Positions 24,599-33,391 of a stretch of DNA of 34,709 nt are shown piece by piece. The stretch spans positions 1-34,709 of the forward strand of contig JAJDAH010000119.1 in the NCBI GenBank assembly GCA_029261965.1, given 5' to 3'. Made by a program: the position numbers and the translations under genes. Numbering within the stretch: position 1 is the first letter of the stretch; each line of letters opens with the position of its first letter. The DNA comes from Polyangiaceae bacterium. Lineage in GTDB: Bacteria; Myxococcota_A; Polyangia; Polyangiales; Polyangiaceae. The notes below the pieces were generated by a model. That model was given only the letters and a program-made list of their open reading frames with translations. It was not told the DNA's origin and did no database searches.

Positions 24599-25213
24599 GT
24601 GTCACCCCGCGCCAAGACCCGACCGCTCGGTAGCCCCGCCCAATGGGACGATGATCCGACGGTAGTCTGGTCCCCCGAGTGGGCGGGTGGCGGCGAAGAG
24701 ACGACCCAGGTCGAGCTCGACAAGGTCGAGGAAATCGAGCCTGAGCCCGAGCCCCCGCTCGGTCACGACGCGACGATGGAGTCCGCGGACTCCCGCGGCC
24801 CAACCCAAGCGCATCGTCCCGACGTCGAGGTGGAGGTGCGCAAGGTCTCCATAGACCGGGCAAACGCCCAGCCCGTGGTCTACGAGATCTGGACGAAAAA
24901 TCGCGTCTACAACCTGGATGCCCAGCTCATCTGCGTGGAAGTGATCGATCTCGCCACCGGCGCCCCCAACGATCGCCACCCGTTCTTGACCGCGCGCCTG
25001 GTGGGCGGTCAGAAACAGGGTCCGAAGGAAACCGAGCTCAGCTACCCCATGCCGAGCCCCGGCTCGGACGCGGTTTTCCAAAAATCGAACGAAGCCAACA
25101 AGATCACCCTCAGCACCACCTCGCGGGTGACCCGCGTCATTCTCCACGTGCAACGCACCATCGTGACGCACAAAGAGAAAGACGGCGCCTGGGGCCGCAT
25201 CACGAGACACTGA
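24599..25213 (+). CDS. unrecognised cytosolic protein with acidic linker
   Basis: A 204-residue protein with no signal peptide. Residues 1-55 are Pro/Trp/Glu-rich and probably disordered, with EIEPEPEPPL. Residues 75-204 form a beta-rich domain (VEVEVRKVSIDRAN, VYEIWTKNRVYNLDAQL, CVEVIDLATG) that may be an immunoglobulin-like or similar sandwich. I do not recognise it. The GTG at 24599 is the only plausible start upstream; GGGGAG overlaps it too closely to serve as a normal ribosome binding site, so translation could begin elsewhere. The next gene on the strand begins 256 bases later, in which only short direct repeats are visible. Confidence 0.6.
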   Translation: MSPRAKTRPLGSPAQWDDDPTVVWSPEWAGGGEETTQVELDKVEEIEPEPEPPLGHDATMESADSRGPTQAHRPDVEVEVRKVSIDRANAQPVVYEIWTKNRVYNLDAQLICVEVIDLATGAPNDRHPFLTARLVGGQKQGPKETELSYPMPSPGSDAVFQKSNEANKITLSTTSRVTRVILHVQRTIVTHKEKDGAWGRITRH

Positions 25214-25248
25214 ACGCGCGGGACCACCGCGGCGACCCGTAGCCAACC

Positions 25249-25286
25249 GCGCCCACTCGCCCGCGCCCACTCGCCCGCGCCCACTG
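25249..25286. repeat. 14-bp direct repeat, about 2.7 copies
   Basis: GCGCCCACTCGCCC is repeated at 25249-25262 and 25263-25276, with a third partial copy to 25286. It sits between two plus-strand genes. No promoter boxes or stems are evident in it. Confidence 0.85.
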
Positions 25287-25469
25287 CAATCTTCGTGGTG
25301 CGGCGTATCGCGCTCCATGATTCCCCGGGCAAGGGGCGTGAACCGTTGTCGAAGGTCGGGGCGTAGTCGCCTGTTCCCGGCGTGGCTGCCCCCGGCGCTT
25401 TTTCCCCGGTTTCCGTTCGGCACACGCCTTGCTCTACCCACCGGGCTCGAACAGCTCGGAGGTTTGCGG

Positions 25470-26384
25470 ATGCGCGGCATGAAGTTGGGTTTGGGGCTCG
25501 CGTTGGTTTTGGTGTCGGCGCCAGCGACGGCGCAGATCTCCGCCGCTGGGGGTCTCGCGGCGACCGTGCCCGGCGCATCGCCCGGTGTGCCGCCGCCCGG
25601 GGCGCCGGTGGGACCGGCGACGCCCCTCGCGCCCGCGGCGGCGTCGAACGAGCCGGCATCAGATGCGACCGCACCGCAGGTGCCGCCACCCGCGCCCTAT
25701 CGTGCGCCCACCTACCACTCGGCGCCGACCTACGCGCCCGTGTACGGCGCTCAGCCGGCGTCTCCCGAGGCCGCGCCGATGTACCCGCCGGCTCGGTACG
25801 ACCGTGCGGAGAAAAAGCAGGACGAGGAGATCGACCCGTGGCTCCGGCCCTCCTTCGGGTTTCGTTTGGGCGGCTATTCCTTCCGCAACGTCGACGAGGA
25901 CGGCGACACCAAGTGGAACGAAGCACAGACCGGAGGCATCGGTGCGTTCGGAACGCTCGACTTCGGCCACTACGTCTACAGCGAGCTCGGGCTCGACTTC
26001 TACAGCTCCGACGGTGGCGCGGTGGAACGCGAAGGCATCGACCGGTTCTCGACCGCGATCACTGGCGCCGTCGGAGTGCGAATGTTCCCGAAGTTCGTCA
26101 TCACTCCCAACGTGCACATCGGCCTCGGCGCACAGTTCAACAAGGTCGAGGCCGTCGAGCTGGGTATCGACGAGACGCGGCTCGATCCGGTGATGTTCAT
26201 CGGCGTCGGCGTCGAGGGCAACATCGGTGACCACGTTCGGCTCGGGCTGAACGTGCGCTTCCTCGCCGCGTTCTACGCCGAGGTCGCCGAACCTCCGCCC
26301 GGAAACCTGGCGGCGCCGGGTGAGCTCGAAAACGACTTTGGCCCCGCGGCCCAAGCCCAGCTCTTCTTCCGCTATGCGCTCTGA
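25470..26384 (+). CDS. outer-membrane beta-barrel protein with Pro-rich N-terminal linker
   Basis: A 304-residue exported protein. Residues 1-22 are a signal peptide (MRGMKLGLGLALVLVSAPATAQ, in two pieces). Residues 25-115 are a Pro/Ala/Tyr-rich linker with YRAPTYHSAPTYAPV. From about 130 the protein shows alternating beta strands (SFGFRLGGYSFRNVDEDGD, GAFGTLDFGHYVYSELGLDF, and the final AQAQLFFRYAL) typical of an OmpA/Opr-like barrel of about 8-10 strands. The strong GGAGG (25458-25462) seven bases before ATG 25470 fixes the start and rules out the longer reading from 25317. Its role is unknown; it stands alone, converging on the radical-SAM gene. Confidence 0.82.
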   Translation: MRGMKLGLGLALVLVSAPATAQISAAGGLAATVPGASPGVPPPGAPVGPATPLAPAAASNEPASDATAPQVPPPAPYRAPTYHSAPTYAPVYGAQPASPEAAPMYPPARYDRAEKKQDEEIDPWLRPSFGFRLGGYSFRNVDEDGDTKWNEAQTGGIGAFGTLDFGHYVYSELGLDFYSSDGGAVEREGIDRFSTAITGAVGVRMFPKFVITPNVHIGLGAQFNKVEAVELGIDETRLDPVMFIGVGVEGNIGDHVRLGLNVRFLAAFYAEVAEPPPGNLAAPGELENDFGPAAQAQLFFRYAL

Positions 26385-26490
26385 GGTCGCTCAGGTGCGG
26401 TCGAGCCTCGAGCGGGTGATCGCCCGTCGGGCGCTTCGGTGGCTCTCGGCGATCGAAAACCGCGTTTGGTGCTTGCCTCGGCGGTGAGAG

Positions 26491-29304
26491 TCACTCCGCG
26501 GGCGCGGCGGCGACCGGCGCCGGCGTTCGGTGTGCGGCGAGATTCATCGGGCTCGATGCGCCCGAGAGCATGTTGATGCGGACCGCGACGTGCGGAAACT
26601 CCGCGTCCCCGGTCACCGCTTCGACGATCTCGCTCACCTTGGCCGAGCCCGTGGGCGTGATGAGCGCCGTCGCGACGAGCGGAACGAGCCGCCCGACGAC
26701 CCCGGCTTTTTCGAGCGCTTGCAGAGCGCGCTCGTCGCCGAGCTCGAGATGGGTCACGAGCGCGCGCACATCGACCATCTTGCCGAGGCCTTTGATGGTG
26801 CGTCTCACCGAGAGACTGCCCGTGGCGAGAAACTTCGCGACCGCTTCTTCGAGGCCGGCGCGGCCGCCGTGGGAACCGAGCGCGATTTCCGGTAGCGCGA
26901 TGACGTAGCGCGCCCCGCTGATCACCCGAGCCAGGCGCGGGTCGTCCGGGCCGAGCTTTTTGGCTTCGAGAAAGCGCATGCCGCCGGGTGCCGCCGCGCT
27001 CAGCTGGGCGGCGAGCGCCTCGGGATCCGGAGCGTCGATGAGCTTGCAGTCGATGTGCTCGTCGAGACTCGCGATGCCGAGCGAGAGCGCGGGGCCGTAG
27101 CTCATGGCCGGTTTGGGGTGGAAACCCTCGGTGTAGGCGGTGCGAACACCGGCGCGGCGGATGAGCCGCGGCAGCTCGCGCATCAGGTCGAGATGACCGA
27201 GAAGCGCCGCCGGTCCCGTCTTGGTGAAGCGCAGCCGCCACCGCTCGGGCTCGCCACCGGGACGCGGCGGACGAAACGACTCGGGTCGCTTCTTCAGTTT
27301 CCTGAGGCTCTTCTGGTTCAGGTTCGCCGGCGCATCGACGACGGGTAGCCGCGCGCGGACGCCGGGTTGGGTGGCGCCCATCTGCGTCAGAAAGTCCATG
27401 CGCTCTTTGCGCATCTTCGTCATGTCGCAGGCGACGCCGCAGTCGTAGCAGACGAGCTTCTTCTGGTCGGCCTCGGCGTCTGCCAGGTTGGTGTGGTGAA
27501 TGAAGCGCCCGACCGCTTTGCCGCACGGCGGGCTCAGCCGACTCTTGAGACTCTTGCGGTACTCTTTGGCCAGAAAGCCCTCGGCCAGTCCGACGTCGAA
27601 ATGATCCCACGGCAGGCGCGCGGTCACGGGGATCGTGCCGAGGAAGCGGTCGGCTTCGATGCCGAAGTGTTGGAAAGCCTCTTGCCAGACCTCGTCCTTC
27701 AGCTGGTCTTCCCAAGAGTCGAAGCGTGCGCCGCGCATGTACGCTCGCTCGAGCACCGGACCCAGGGTGCGATCGCCGCGAGCAAAAACGCCTTCGATGA
27801 CGCTCGTTTTCGAGTCGTGCATCCGAAGCTGAAGCCCTCGCACCCGCGCGACCCCGTCGCGTAGCAGTGACTGCTTTCGGGCGATTTCGTCGAGCGTGTC
27901 CATCGCGCACCACTGAAAGGGCGTGTGCGGTTTCGGGATGTGGCTCGAGCAGCTGACGGTGACCTTGGCGCGGTTGTTCCCGACGCGTTTTCCGACCGCG
28001 AGGGCGTTCTTGCCGACCTCGACGATGCCCTCGACGTCTTCGTCTTCTTCCGTCGGCAGGCCGATGATGAAGTAGAGCTTCATCTTGTCGAAGCCGCGGG
28101 TGAACACGCGCTCGGCCGTTTCGAGCAACTGCTCTTCGGTGACGTTCTTGTTGATGACGTCGCGCATCCGCTGGGTGCCGGCTTCCGGCGCGAAGGTGAG
28201 CCCCGAGGCGCGGACCTGCCGCATGTCGTCGAGCAAGTCTTCGCTCAGGCCGTAGGCCCGAAGCGAGGCGACGCCGAGGCTGACTCGCTCGGGAGCCGTC
28301 TTTTCCACGAGCTTCTTGATCATCGGCGAGATGCAACTGACGTCGGCGGTGGAAAGCGCCGTCAGGCTGACTTCGTCTTGCCCGCTCTTTTCGAGCGCAC
28401 GCACGACAGTGTCGACGACTTGCTCCGGGTTTCGCTCGCGCACGGGGCGGTAGATCATGCCCGCTTGGCAGAAGCGGCACCCTTCGGTGCAACCGCGAGC
28501 GACCTCGATGCTCATGCGGTCGAAGATCGCCTCGGGTCCGCCGACGGGACCGTCATCCGGGAATGGGTAGTCGTCGATGTTCTCGACGAAGGCGCGGGTC
28601 ACCGGGAACGGCACGTCATCGTGTTTCGGCCCGGTGGCGACCACGAACCCGGTGTCGGTCTGGCGCTCGGTTTCGTAAAGCGACGGTACGTAGACGCCGG
28701 GCAGCTGGGCGAGGCGACGCAGGCGCTCGGCGCGTCCGAGACCTTCCTCCGCCATGTCCGCCCACGCGAGCGCGATGTCGGTGGTGACCTTCTCGCCGTC
28801 GCCGATGACGATGGCGTCCATGAACATGCCGAGGGGCTCGGCGTGCGTGGCGACCGGGCCGCCGGCGATGACGAGGGGGTCGGCGTCAGTTCGGTTCTCC
28901 GACCGGAGCGGGATCCCGCCGAGGTCGAGCATGGTGAGCACGTTCGTGTAGGTGAGCTCGTACTGGAGACTGAACCCGACGACGTCGAAGTCCGTCAGCG
29001 GGCGAGCGCTCTCGTTGGAGACGAGCAGTTGCCCGTGCTCGACGAGCTTCTGCTGCATGTCGACCCACGGCGTGTAGGCGCGCTCGGCGAGCGTGCGCGG
29101 GTCGTCGTTCAGGATCTTGTAGAGAATGCGGTAGCCGAGATGGCTCATCCCGATGTCGTAGATGTCGGGAAACGCCAGGCACACTCGCGCGCGGACCGCG
29201 TTCCAGTCCTTCTGCCGCGCGCCGTGCTCCCGGCCGGTGTAGCGGCTGGGTTTTTCGACGTCGCGGAGGAACTTCGCGTAGGGGTGTTCGAACAGATGGG
29301 GCAA
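26491..29304 (-). CDS. TIGR03960-type B12-binding radical SAM protein fused to DUF2344
   Basis: A 937-residue protein combining three parts. Residues 35-200 resemble a cobalamin-binding region (FPDIYDIGMSHLGYRIL, GFSLQYELTYTNVL). Residues 262-520 are the radical SAM barrel with its iron-sulfur motif C272-T-E-G-C276-R-F-C279. From about 690 to 900 is a DUF2344-type domain (RFTKTGPAALLGHLDLMREL, EGFHPKPAMSYGPALSLG). This architecture is known and widely conserved; its reaction has not been established as far as I know. The C-terminal tail (PAPVAAAPAE) is disordered. Next to it on the same strand is a 189-bp gap and then a lipoprotein, so an operon is not obvious. Confidence 0.93.
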   Translation of the reverse strand: MPHLFEHPYAKFLRDVEKPSRYTGREHGARQKDWNAVRARVCLAFPDIYDIGMSHLGYRILYKILNDDPRTLAERAYTPWVDMQQKLVEHGQLLVSNESARPLTDFDVVGFSLQYELTYTNVLTMLDLGGIPLRSENRTDADPLVIAGGPVATHAEPLGMFMDAIVIGDGEKVTTDIALAWADMAEEGLGRAERLRRLAQLPGVYVPSLYETERQTDTGFVVATGPKHDDVPFPVTRAFVENIDDYPFPDDGPVGGPEAIFDRMSIEVARGCTEGCRFCQAGMIYRPVRERNPEQVVDTVVRALEKSGQDEVSLTALSTADVSCISPMIKKLVEKTAPERVSLGVASLRAYGLSEDLLDDMRQVRASGLTFAPEAGTQRMRDVINKNVTEEQLLETAERVFTRGFDKMKLYFIIGLPTEEDEDVEGIVEVGKNALAVGKRVGNNRAKVTVSCSSHIPKPHTPFQWCAMDTLDEIARKQSLLRDGVARVRGLQLRMHDSKTSVIEGVFARGDRTLGPVLERAYMRGARFDSWEDQLKDEVWQEAFQHFGIEADRFLGTIPVTARLPWDHFDVGLAEGFLAKEYRKSLKSRLSPPCGKAVGRFIHHTNLADAEADQKKLVCYDCGVACDMTKMRKERMDFLTQMGATQPGVRARLPVVDAPANLNQKSLRKLKKRPESFRPPRPGGEPERWRLRFTKTGPAALLGHLDLMRELPRLIRRAGVRTAYTEGFHPKPAMSYGPALSLGIASLDEHIDCKLIDAPDPEALAAQLSAAAPGGMRFLEAKKLGPDDPRLARVISGARYVIALPEIALGSHGGRAGLEEAVAKFLATGSLSVRRTIKGLGKMVDVRALVTHLELGDERALQALEKAGVVGRLVPLVATALITPTGSAKVSEIVEAVTGDAEFPHVAVRINMLSGASSPMNLAAHRTPAPVAAAPAE

Positions 29305-29493
29305 CGGTTTCGGAGCTCGGCGAGGTCGCCGGAGTGAAGCACTGCGAGAACGGAACCGCTATCGATCCGAATCGCTGCTCGGACCGGTAGGACGCCGTGC
29401 TCGACGTATCGTCGCTAAATGCCTCGAAATCCTGCGGCCGTCGCCACCGCGCTGGCGGATCTCGAACGGGTGATGCGCCGGGTCGGGATCCGG

Positions 29494-29997
29494 CTAGTTG
29501 CCCATGCCGCCGAAACCGCCACCGCCACCGAAGCCGCCGCCGCCGCCCATGCCGCCGCCGCCACCTTGTCCGCCGCCGCTGCCACCGAATCCGCCGTTGC
29601 CCCCTTGGCCACCGGGAACGACACAACCGTCGGTGGTGAACGTGCAGGAGTCAGAGCAGACCAGGCGCCCTTCGGGGAGCGTCCCCATGGTCACGCTGTC
29701 ACAGGTCTCGCCGTTGAGCTCGTTGCCGTCGCACATCTCCCCAGGCTCGACGACGCCGTTGCCGCACTGTTGCGCGGGCGCGAGCCCGCACTCGTCGCGG
29801 CACTCGTCCTCGGCGTCGCCCTTGCACAGACATCGGTCGAGGCAACTCGGACACGCGGCGCAGTCGGGCGCGCCGGAGCAACCCGGCGGGCCTTCGCGCT
29901 TGTTTTCGAAGCTCTCGATGCCCGTCGAGCCGCACCCGAACGCCATGACGAGCGCGGTCGAGCCGACGAGGCCGAGTGCAAGAAAGTTTTTGAGCAT
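29494..29997 (-). CDS. DUF4215-type Cys-rich lipoprotein with Gly-rich tail
   Basis: A 167-residue lipoprotein (MAFGC, Cys22). Residues 38-75 are Cys-dense (CAACPSCLDRCLC, CRDEC). Residues 78-125 are a Myxococcus-type cysteine-rich repeat of the DUF4215/TIGR02232 kind (CGNGVVEPGEMCDGNELNG, then C-x14-C-x3-C-x6-C), common on the surface of myxobacteria. Residues 129-167 are almost pure Gly with Phe, Met and Gln, a low-complexity tail likely to be disordered or to stick to surfaces. The start ATG 29997 has AGGA 5 bases upstream. Partners unknown. Confidence 0.85.
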   Translation of the reverse strand: MLKNFLALGLVGSTALVMAFGCGSTGIESFENKREGPPGCSGAPDCAACPSCLDRCLCKGDAEDECRDECGLAPAQQCGNGVVEPGEMCDGNELNGETCDSVTMGTLPEGRLVCSDSCTFTTDGCVVPGGQGGNGGFGGSGGGQGGGGGMGGGGGFGGGGGFGGMGN

Positions 29998-30122
29998 GCT
30001 GTCCTGGAGCCCGCAGCGCTAGGTCATCGTTCTTGACCGTCAATGTCAAGCTCGATTCCCCGAACGGACACCTCCGTCCGACCCACGGTCCGAGCGCCGG
30101 GGTATGCTCGCGGGTGGTGACG

Positions 30123-30530
30123 ATGGAAAAGCGGTCACGCGACAATCTGCGCGAGCTGGTGACGGGCAAGAGCGACGACGCGCTCTACGACGCCATCGGC
30201 TCCGACTTCGAGAGCCTGCTCGACGAGGTCTTCGAGGCGATGGCCGGAGCTTTCGTGCCCGAACGAGCAGGTGACGCGAGCGGTGTCGTGCAGTGGAACA
30301 TCGGTACGCCCCAGGGCATCCGTTGCTACCAGCTCGCTTTCGAGAGCGGACGGTGCCAGGCCCGCCGCGGCGACCGAGACGCTCGTGTCACGCTCACCGC
30401 GCTCCTACCGGATTTTTTGAGGATCGCCGCCGGCCAGCTCGACCCGATGGAGGCTTACTTCAAACGGGCGATGACTGCGTCGGGTGATCTATTGTTCGCC
30501 AAGCGGCAAGAGGCGTGGTTCGAGCGGTGA
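30123..30530 (+). CDS. SCP2 sterol-transfer family protein
   Basis: A 135-residue cytosolic protein with the SCP-2 fold: SDFESLLDEVFEAMAGAFVPE, then GVVQWNIGTPQGIRCYQLAF, and the final TASGDLLFAKRQEAWF. SCP2 proteins bind hydrophobic ligands such as lipids or acyl groups; the ligand here is not predictable. ATG 30123 is chosen over an upstream TTG at 30033 because the first 30 residues of the longer frame are not family-like. It ends 10 bases before the M61 peptidase gene, so the two are probably one transcript, though no functional link between them is known. Confidence 0.88.
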   Translation: MEKRSRDNLRELVTGKSDDALYDAIGSDFESLLDEVFEAMAGAFVPERAGDASGVVQWNIGTPQGIRCYQLAFESGRCQARRGDRDARVTLTALLPDFLRIAAGQLDPMEAYFKRAMTASGDLLFAKRQEAWFER

Positions 30531-30540
30531 GGGTTCAGCG

Positions 30541-32478
30541 GTGCGGGGCCGCGCGGTGAGAAGCAGCACGGGTGCGTTCGGTCGGAGCTTTGCGGTTGCC
30601 GCCGTTGGGCTCGCCGCGGTCATTGGATGCGACGGGCAGCCGACCCCCACCGCCTCGACCGCGAGCGCTCCGTCGCCAACGGCCAGCGCCACGCCGACCG
30701 CGCCGTCCGCCCCCGCTCCCGCCGCCCCGCGAGGTGACGGCCAAGCCATCGAGCACACCGTGCGGTTCGGCCAAGCGCATCAGCACGGGCTCGAGGTGGA
30801 AAGCATCTTCCCCGTCGAGAAAGGAAAACCCCTCGAGCTTCGCATGGCGGTCTGGACTCCGGGCTCCTACCTCGTGCGCGAGTTCAGCCGCCACGTCGAA
30901 GACTTCGCCGCCTCCACTCTAGATGGTGCCCCGCTCGAGAGCCGCAAAGTCCGAAAGAACCGTTGGCGCGTCGAAACGGGATCGGCCGATCGCGTCGTCG
31001 TGCGCTATCGCCTCTACGCCTCCGAGCTCGCCGTCAGGACCAACTACGTCGACGACGAGCTCGCCGTCCTGAACGGCGCGCCGACCTTCTTGGTTGGCGA
31101 CGACCTCACCCAGCCCCACGACGTGCGCCTCGAGCTGCCGGCCCGCTGGAAAAAAAGCGTCACTTCGCTCGACCCCCACCCGGACGGCGACGAGCACCGC
31201 TATCTCGCCAAAGACTTCGACCTGCTAGTCGACTCGCCCATCGTCGTCGGTAACCCCGAAATCTTCGAAAAGAAAATTGCCGGCGCTGAGCACGTGCTCG
31301 CCAACTTCGGAGGCCAGGGGGTTTGGGGGGGAAAAAAGTCCGCCGAAGACGTCTGGAAGATCGTCGAGGTGCAAACCGATTTCTGGGGCACCGTTCCCTA
31401 CCCCAGATACGTCTTCCTCAACGCCATCGTCGAAAGCGGGGGTGGGCTCGAGCACCTCTACTCGACGCTGATGATGACTAGCGCCTTCCAGACCCGAACC
31501 CGCAAGGGCTACGTGCGCTGGCTCGGTCTCGTGAGCCACGAATTCTTCCACACGTGGAACGCCAAGCGCCTGCGTCCGGTCGAGCTGGGCCCCTTCGACT
31601 ACGAAAACGAGGTCTACACCCGAGCGCTCTGGATCGTCGAGGGCATCACCTCGTACTACGACGATCTCTTGCTAGTTCGAGCGGGCATCACCAAGAAGAA
31701 GGAGTACCTCGCGGCCCTTTCGGATTCGATTCATCGCGTGGAAACCACGCCCGGCAGAAACAGCCAACCGCTGAGCCGTGCTTCGTTCGATGCGTGGATC
31801 AAGTTCTACCGGCCGGACGAGTCGTCGGTTAACACTTCGATCAGCTACTACCGAAAAGGCGCGGTGGTGGGCTTCTTGCTCGACGCGGAGATCCGTCGAC
31901 GGAGCGGAGGCAAAACGAACCTCGACGACGTGATGCGCGCGGCCTACGAGAAGTTCTCCGGAGAAAAGGGCTACACCACCGAACAGTTTCGCGCGCTCGC
32001 GAGCGAAGTCGCCAACGAGCCGCTCGACGAGCTCTTCCGGCACGCCGTCGACGGAACCGGCGCGCTCGACTACGACCCCGCGCTCGACTACTTCGGCCTG
32101 CGCTTCCAGGAGCCCAAAAAAGACGACGACAGCGAAGAGGTGGGCTGGCTCGGTGCCGACGTCGGCTCTGACCGCCTGATGGTTCGCCAAGTCATTCGCG
32201 GAATGGCCGCGCACGAAGCCGGCGTGCTGCCCGGCGACGAGATCCTCGGCATCGACGAGCACCACATCGCCCCCGGCCAGCTCGAATCGCGCCTCGCCGC
32301 CTACCGCCCTGGAGACGAAGTGGTCCTACTCGTCGCCCGGCGCGGCCAGCTCAAAAAAATAGGCGTCCGACTCGGCGAGAAACCCGCCGAAACTCACCGC
32401 CTAGAAGAACACCCCAACGCCACCTTCGCCCAAAAAACCCGACTCTCCGCCCTCCTCGGCCGCCGATCGCCACGCTGA
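30541..32478 (+). CDS. M61 glycyl-aminopeptidase-like lipoprotein with PDZ domain
   Basis: A 645-residue lipoprotein (AAVIGC lipobox) with a Ser/Thr/Pro linker. The M61 catalytic core is complete: H333-E334-F-F-H337 in HEFFHTWNAKRLRP, downstream E367 in VEGITSYYDD, and the preceding GGLEHLYSTLMM segment typical of the family. A PDZ domain occupies about residues 540-625 (HEAGVLPGDEILGID). The enzyme should cut N-terminal Gly, Ala or Ser from peptides in the envelope. The GTG at 30541 has GAGG 8 bases before it; a second in-frame GTG at 30556 is possible. Codon choice in the last 100 codons is notably C-rich, and CTA leucine codons increase. Confidence 0.93.
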   Translation: MRGRAVRSSTGAFGRSFAVAAVGLAAVIGCDGQPTPTASTASAPSPTASATPTAPSAPAPAAPRGDGQAIEHTVRFGQAHQHGLEVESIFPVEKGKPLELRMAVWTPGSYLVREFSRHVEDFAASTLDGAPLESRKVRKNRWRVETGSADRVVVRYRLYASELAVRTNYVDDELAVLNGAPTFLVGDDLTQPHDVRLELPARWKKSVTSLDPHPDGDEHRYLAKDFDLLVDSPIVVGNPEIFEKKIAGAEHVLANFGGQGVWGGKKSAEDVWKIVEVQTDFWGTVPYPRYVFLNAIVESGGGLEHLYSTLMMTSAFQTRTRKGYVRWLGLVSHEFFHTWNAKRLRPVELGPFDYENEVYTRALWIVEGITSYYDDLLLVRAGITKKKEYLAALSDSIHRVETTPGRNSQPLSRASFDAWIKFYRPDESSVNTSISYYRKGAVVGFLLDAEIRRRSGGKTNLDDVMRAAYEKFSGEKGYTTEQFRALASEVANEPLDELFRHAVDGTGALDYDPALDYFGLRFQEPKKDDDSEEVGWLGADVGSDRLMVRQVIRGMAAHEAGVLPGDEILGIDEHHIAPGQLESRLAAYRPGDEVVLLVARRGQLKKIGVRLGEKPAETHRLEEHPNATFAQKTRLSALLGRRSPR

Positions 32479-32493
32479 CTCACTGCCCCGGCG

Positions 32494-33366
32494 TCAACTC
32501 TTCTTTTCTTCCCCGGCTTCGATCGCGCAGCGAAGGGCGCGCGCGGCGTGGGCGCGCGCGTATTCGGTCCAGCCGAGCACCCGCGACGTGCCGTGCACCA
32601 CCGCGATCCACGGATCCGCCTCGGCCCGAAGACCGTGCACCACCTCGGAGATCACCTCCATCGACGTGTGCACCTTCACGTCCCGCGGAAGCGACCGGTA
32701 CACCACCTCCGCACAATCGTGCACGGCCGTCTGCGCCGAACCGAGCGCCGGGCTTCGGATCGCCGCGTGGGCGCGTTGAAGCAGCGTCGCCAACGAACGC
32801 ATGCGCCGCCGACTGATGCCCGCGAGCTTCCACGCGGTGGCCGCGCGCTCCACCCCGACCTGCTCCCACTCGTCGATCTCGCCGCGTGCGATCAGTTGCT
32901 CGAGCCACGTCGAAAGAGAGCGCGCCATGCGCATCCAGTCCGGCGCGTGCTTGGGTAGACGGGGCAGCGCCTCGAGCGGCGCCATCAGCGGAAACGACGC
33001 CGAAGACGCCGGCGACTCGTCGATCAAGCTGACGTGTGAGAAGTCCTTGGCCGACAGCGGTAGCAAATCTTCGGCAGCGTACTCAAAGGCCGTCGGCTGC
33101 TCGTTTCGGACGTCGGAGAGATTGGGCGTTCGCCGCCACGTCTGCCGGTGCGGGTCGAGCTTCTTCTCGCCGGCCTCGGCCCTGTCGTCGCCCTCGAGCT
33201 TGACGGTTCTCGACCCGTCGATACCTGCCGGTTTCTCAGCCAACTCACGCCCAGCGTACCACGCTGCCAACTGGCGAAACCGGCCACCACCGCCGGCGGC
33301 CGCCACCGCCGCCAGGCGCAGAGCTCGCGGATCTCCCGAGGTTTTTCGACCCTCAGTGCGCGGCAC
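32494..33366 (-). CDS. unrecognised minus-strand protein divergent from the integrase
   Basis: A protein of about 290 residues from GTG 33366. I do not recognise it. Residues 1-75 are low-complexity and charged. Residues 110-290 look like a helical domain with HAPDWMRMARSLSTWLEQL, VERAATAWKLAGISRRRMR, and an ending PWIAVVHGTSRVLGWTEYA. The sequence is balanced in composition, unlike most shadow frames, and it converges on the M61 gene with 15 bases between stop codons. The start is uncertain: an upstream ATG at 33534 would overlap the integrase by 143 bases. It could be a cargo gene of the integrase, but no attC site follows it. Confidence 0.55.
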   Translation of the reverse strand: MPRTEGRKTSGDPRALRLAAVAAAGGGGRFRQLAAWYAGRELAEKPAGIDGSRTVKLEGDDRAEAGEKKLDPHRQTWRRTPNLSDVRNEQPTAFEYAAEDLLPLSAKDFSHVSLIDESPASSASFPLMAPLEALPRLPKHAPDWMRMARSLSTWLEQLIARGEIDEWEQVGVERAATAWKLAGISRRRMRSLATLLQRAHAAIRSPALGSAQTAVHDCAEVVYRSLPRDVKVHTSMEVISEVVHGLRAEADPWIAVVHGTSRVLGWTEYARAHAARALRCAIEAGEEKKS

Positions 33367-33391
33367 GCGGCTCGCAATACCGCCGAGCGAA

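Noticed and set aside
26372-28492. 706-codon minus-strand frame
   Set aside because: Arg/Ala-rich shadow of the radical-SAM gene in another frame of the same strand.
27925-29337. 470-codon plus-strand frame opposite the radical-SAM gene
   Set aside because: Asp/Val/Glu/Arg-rich antisense shadow; the radical-SAM motifs on the minus strand are complete.
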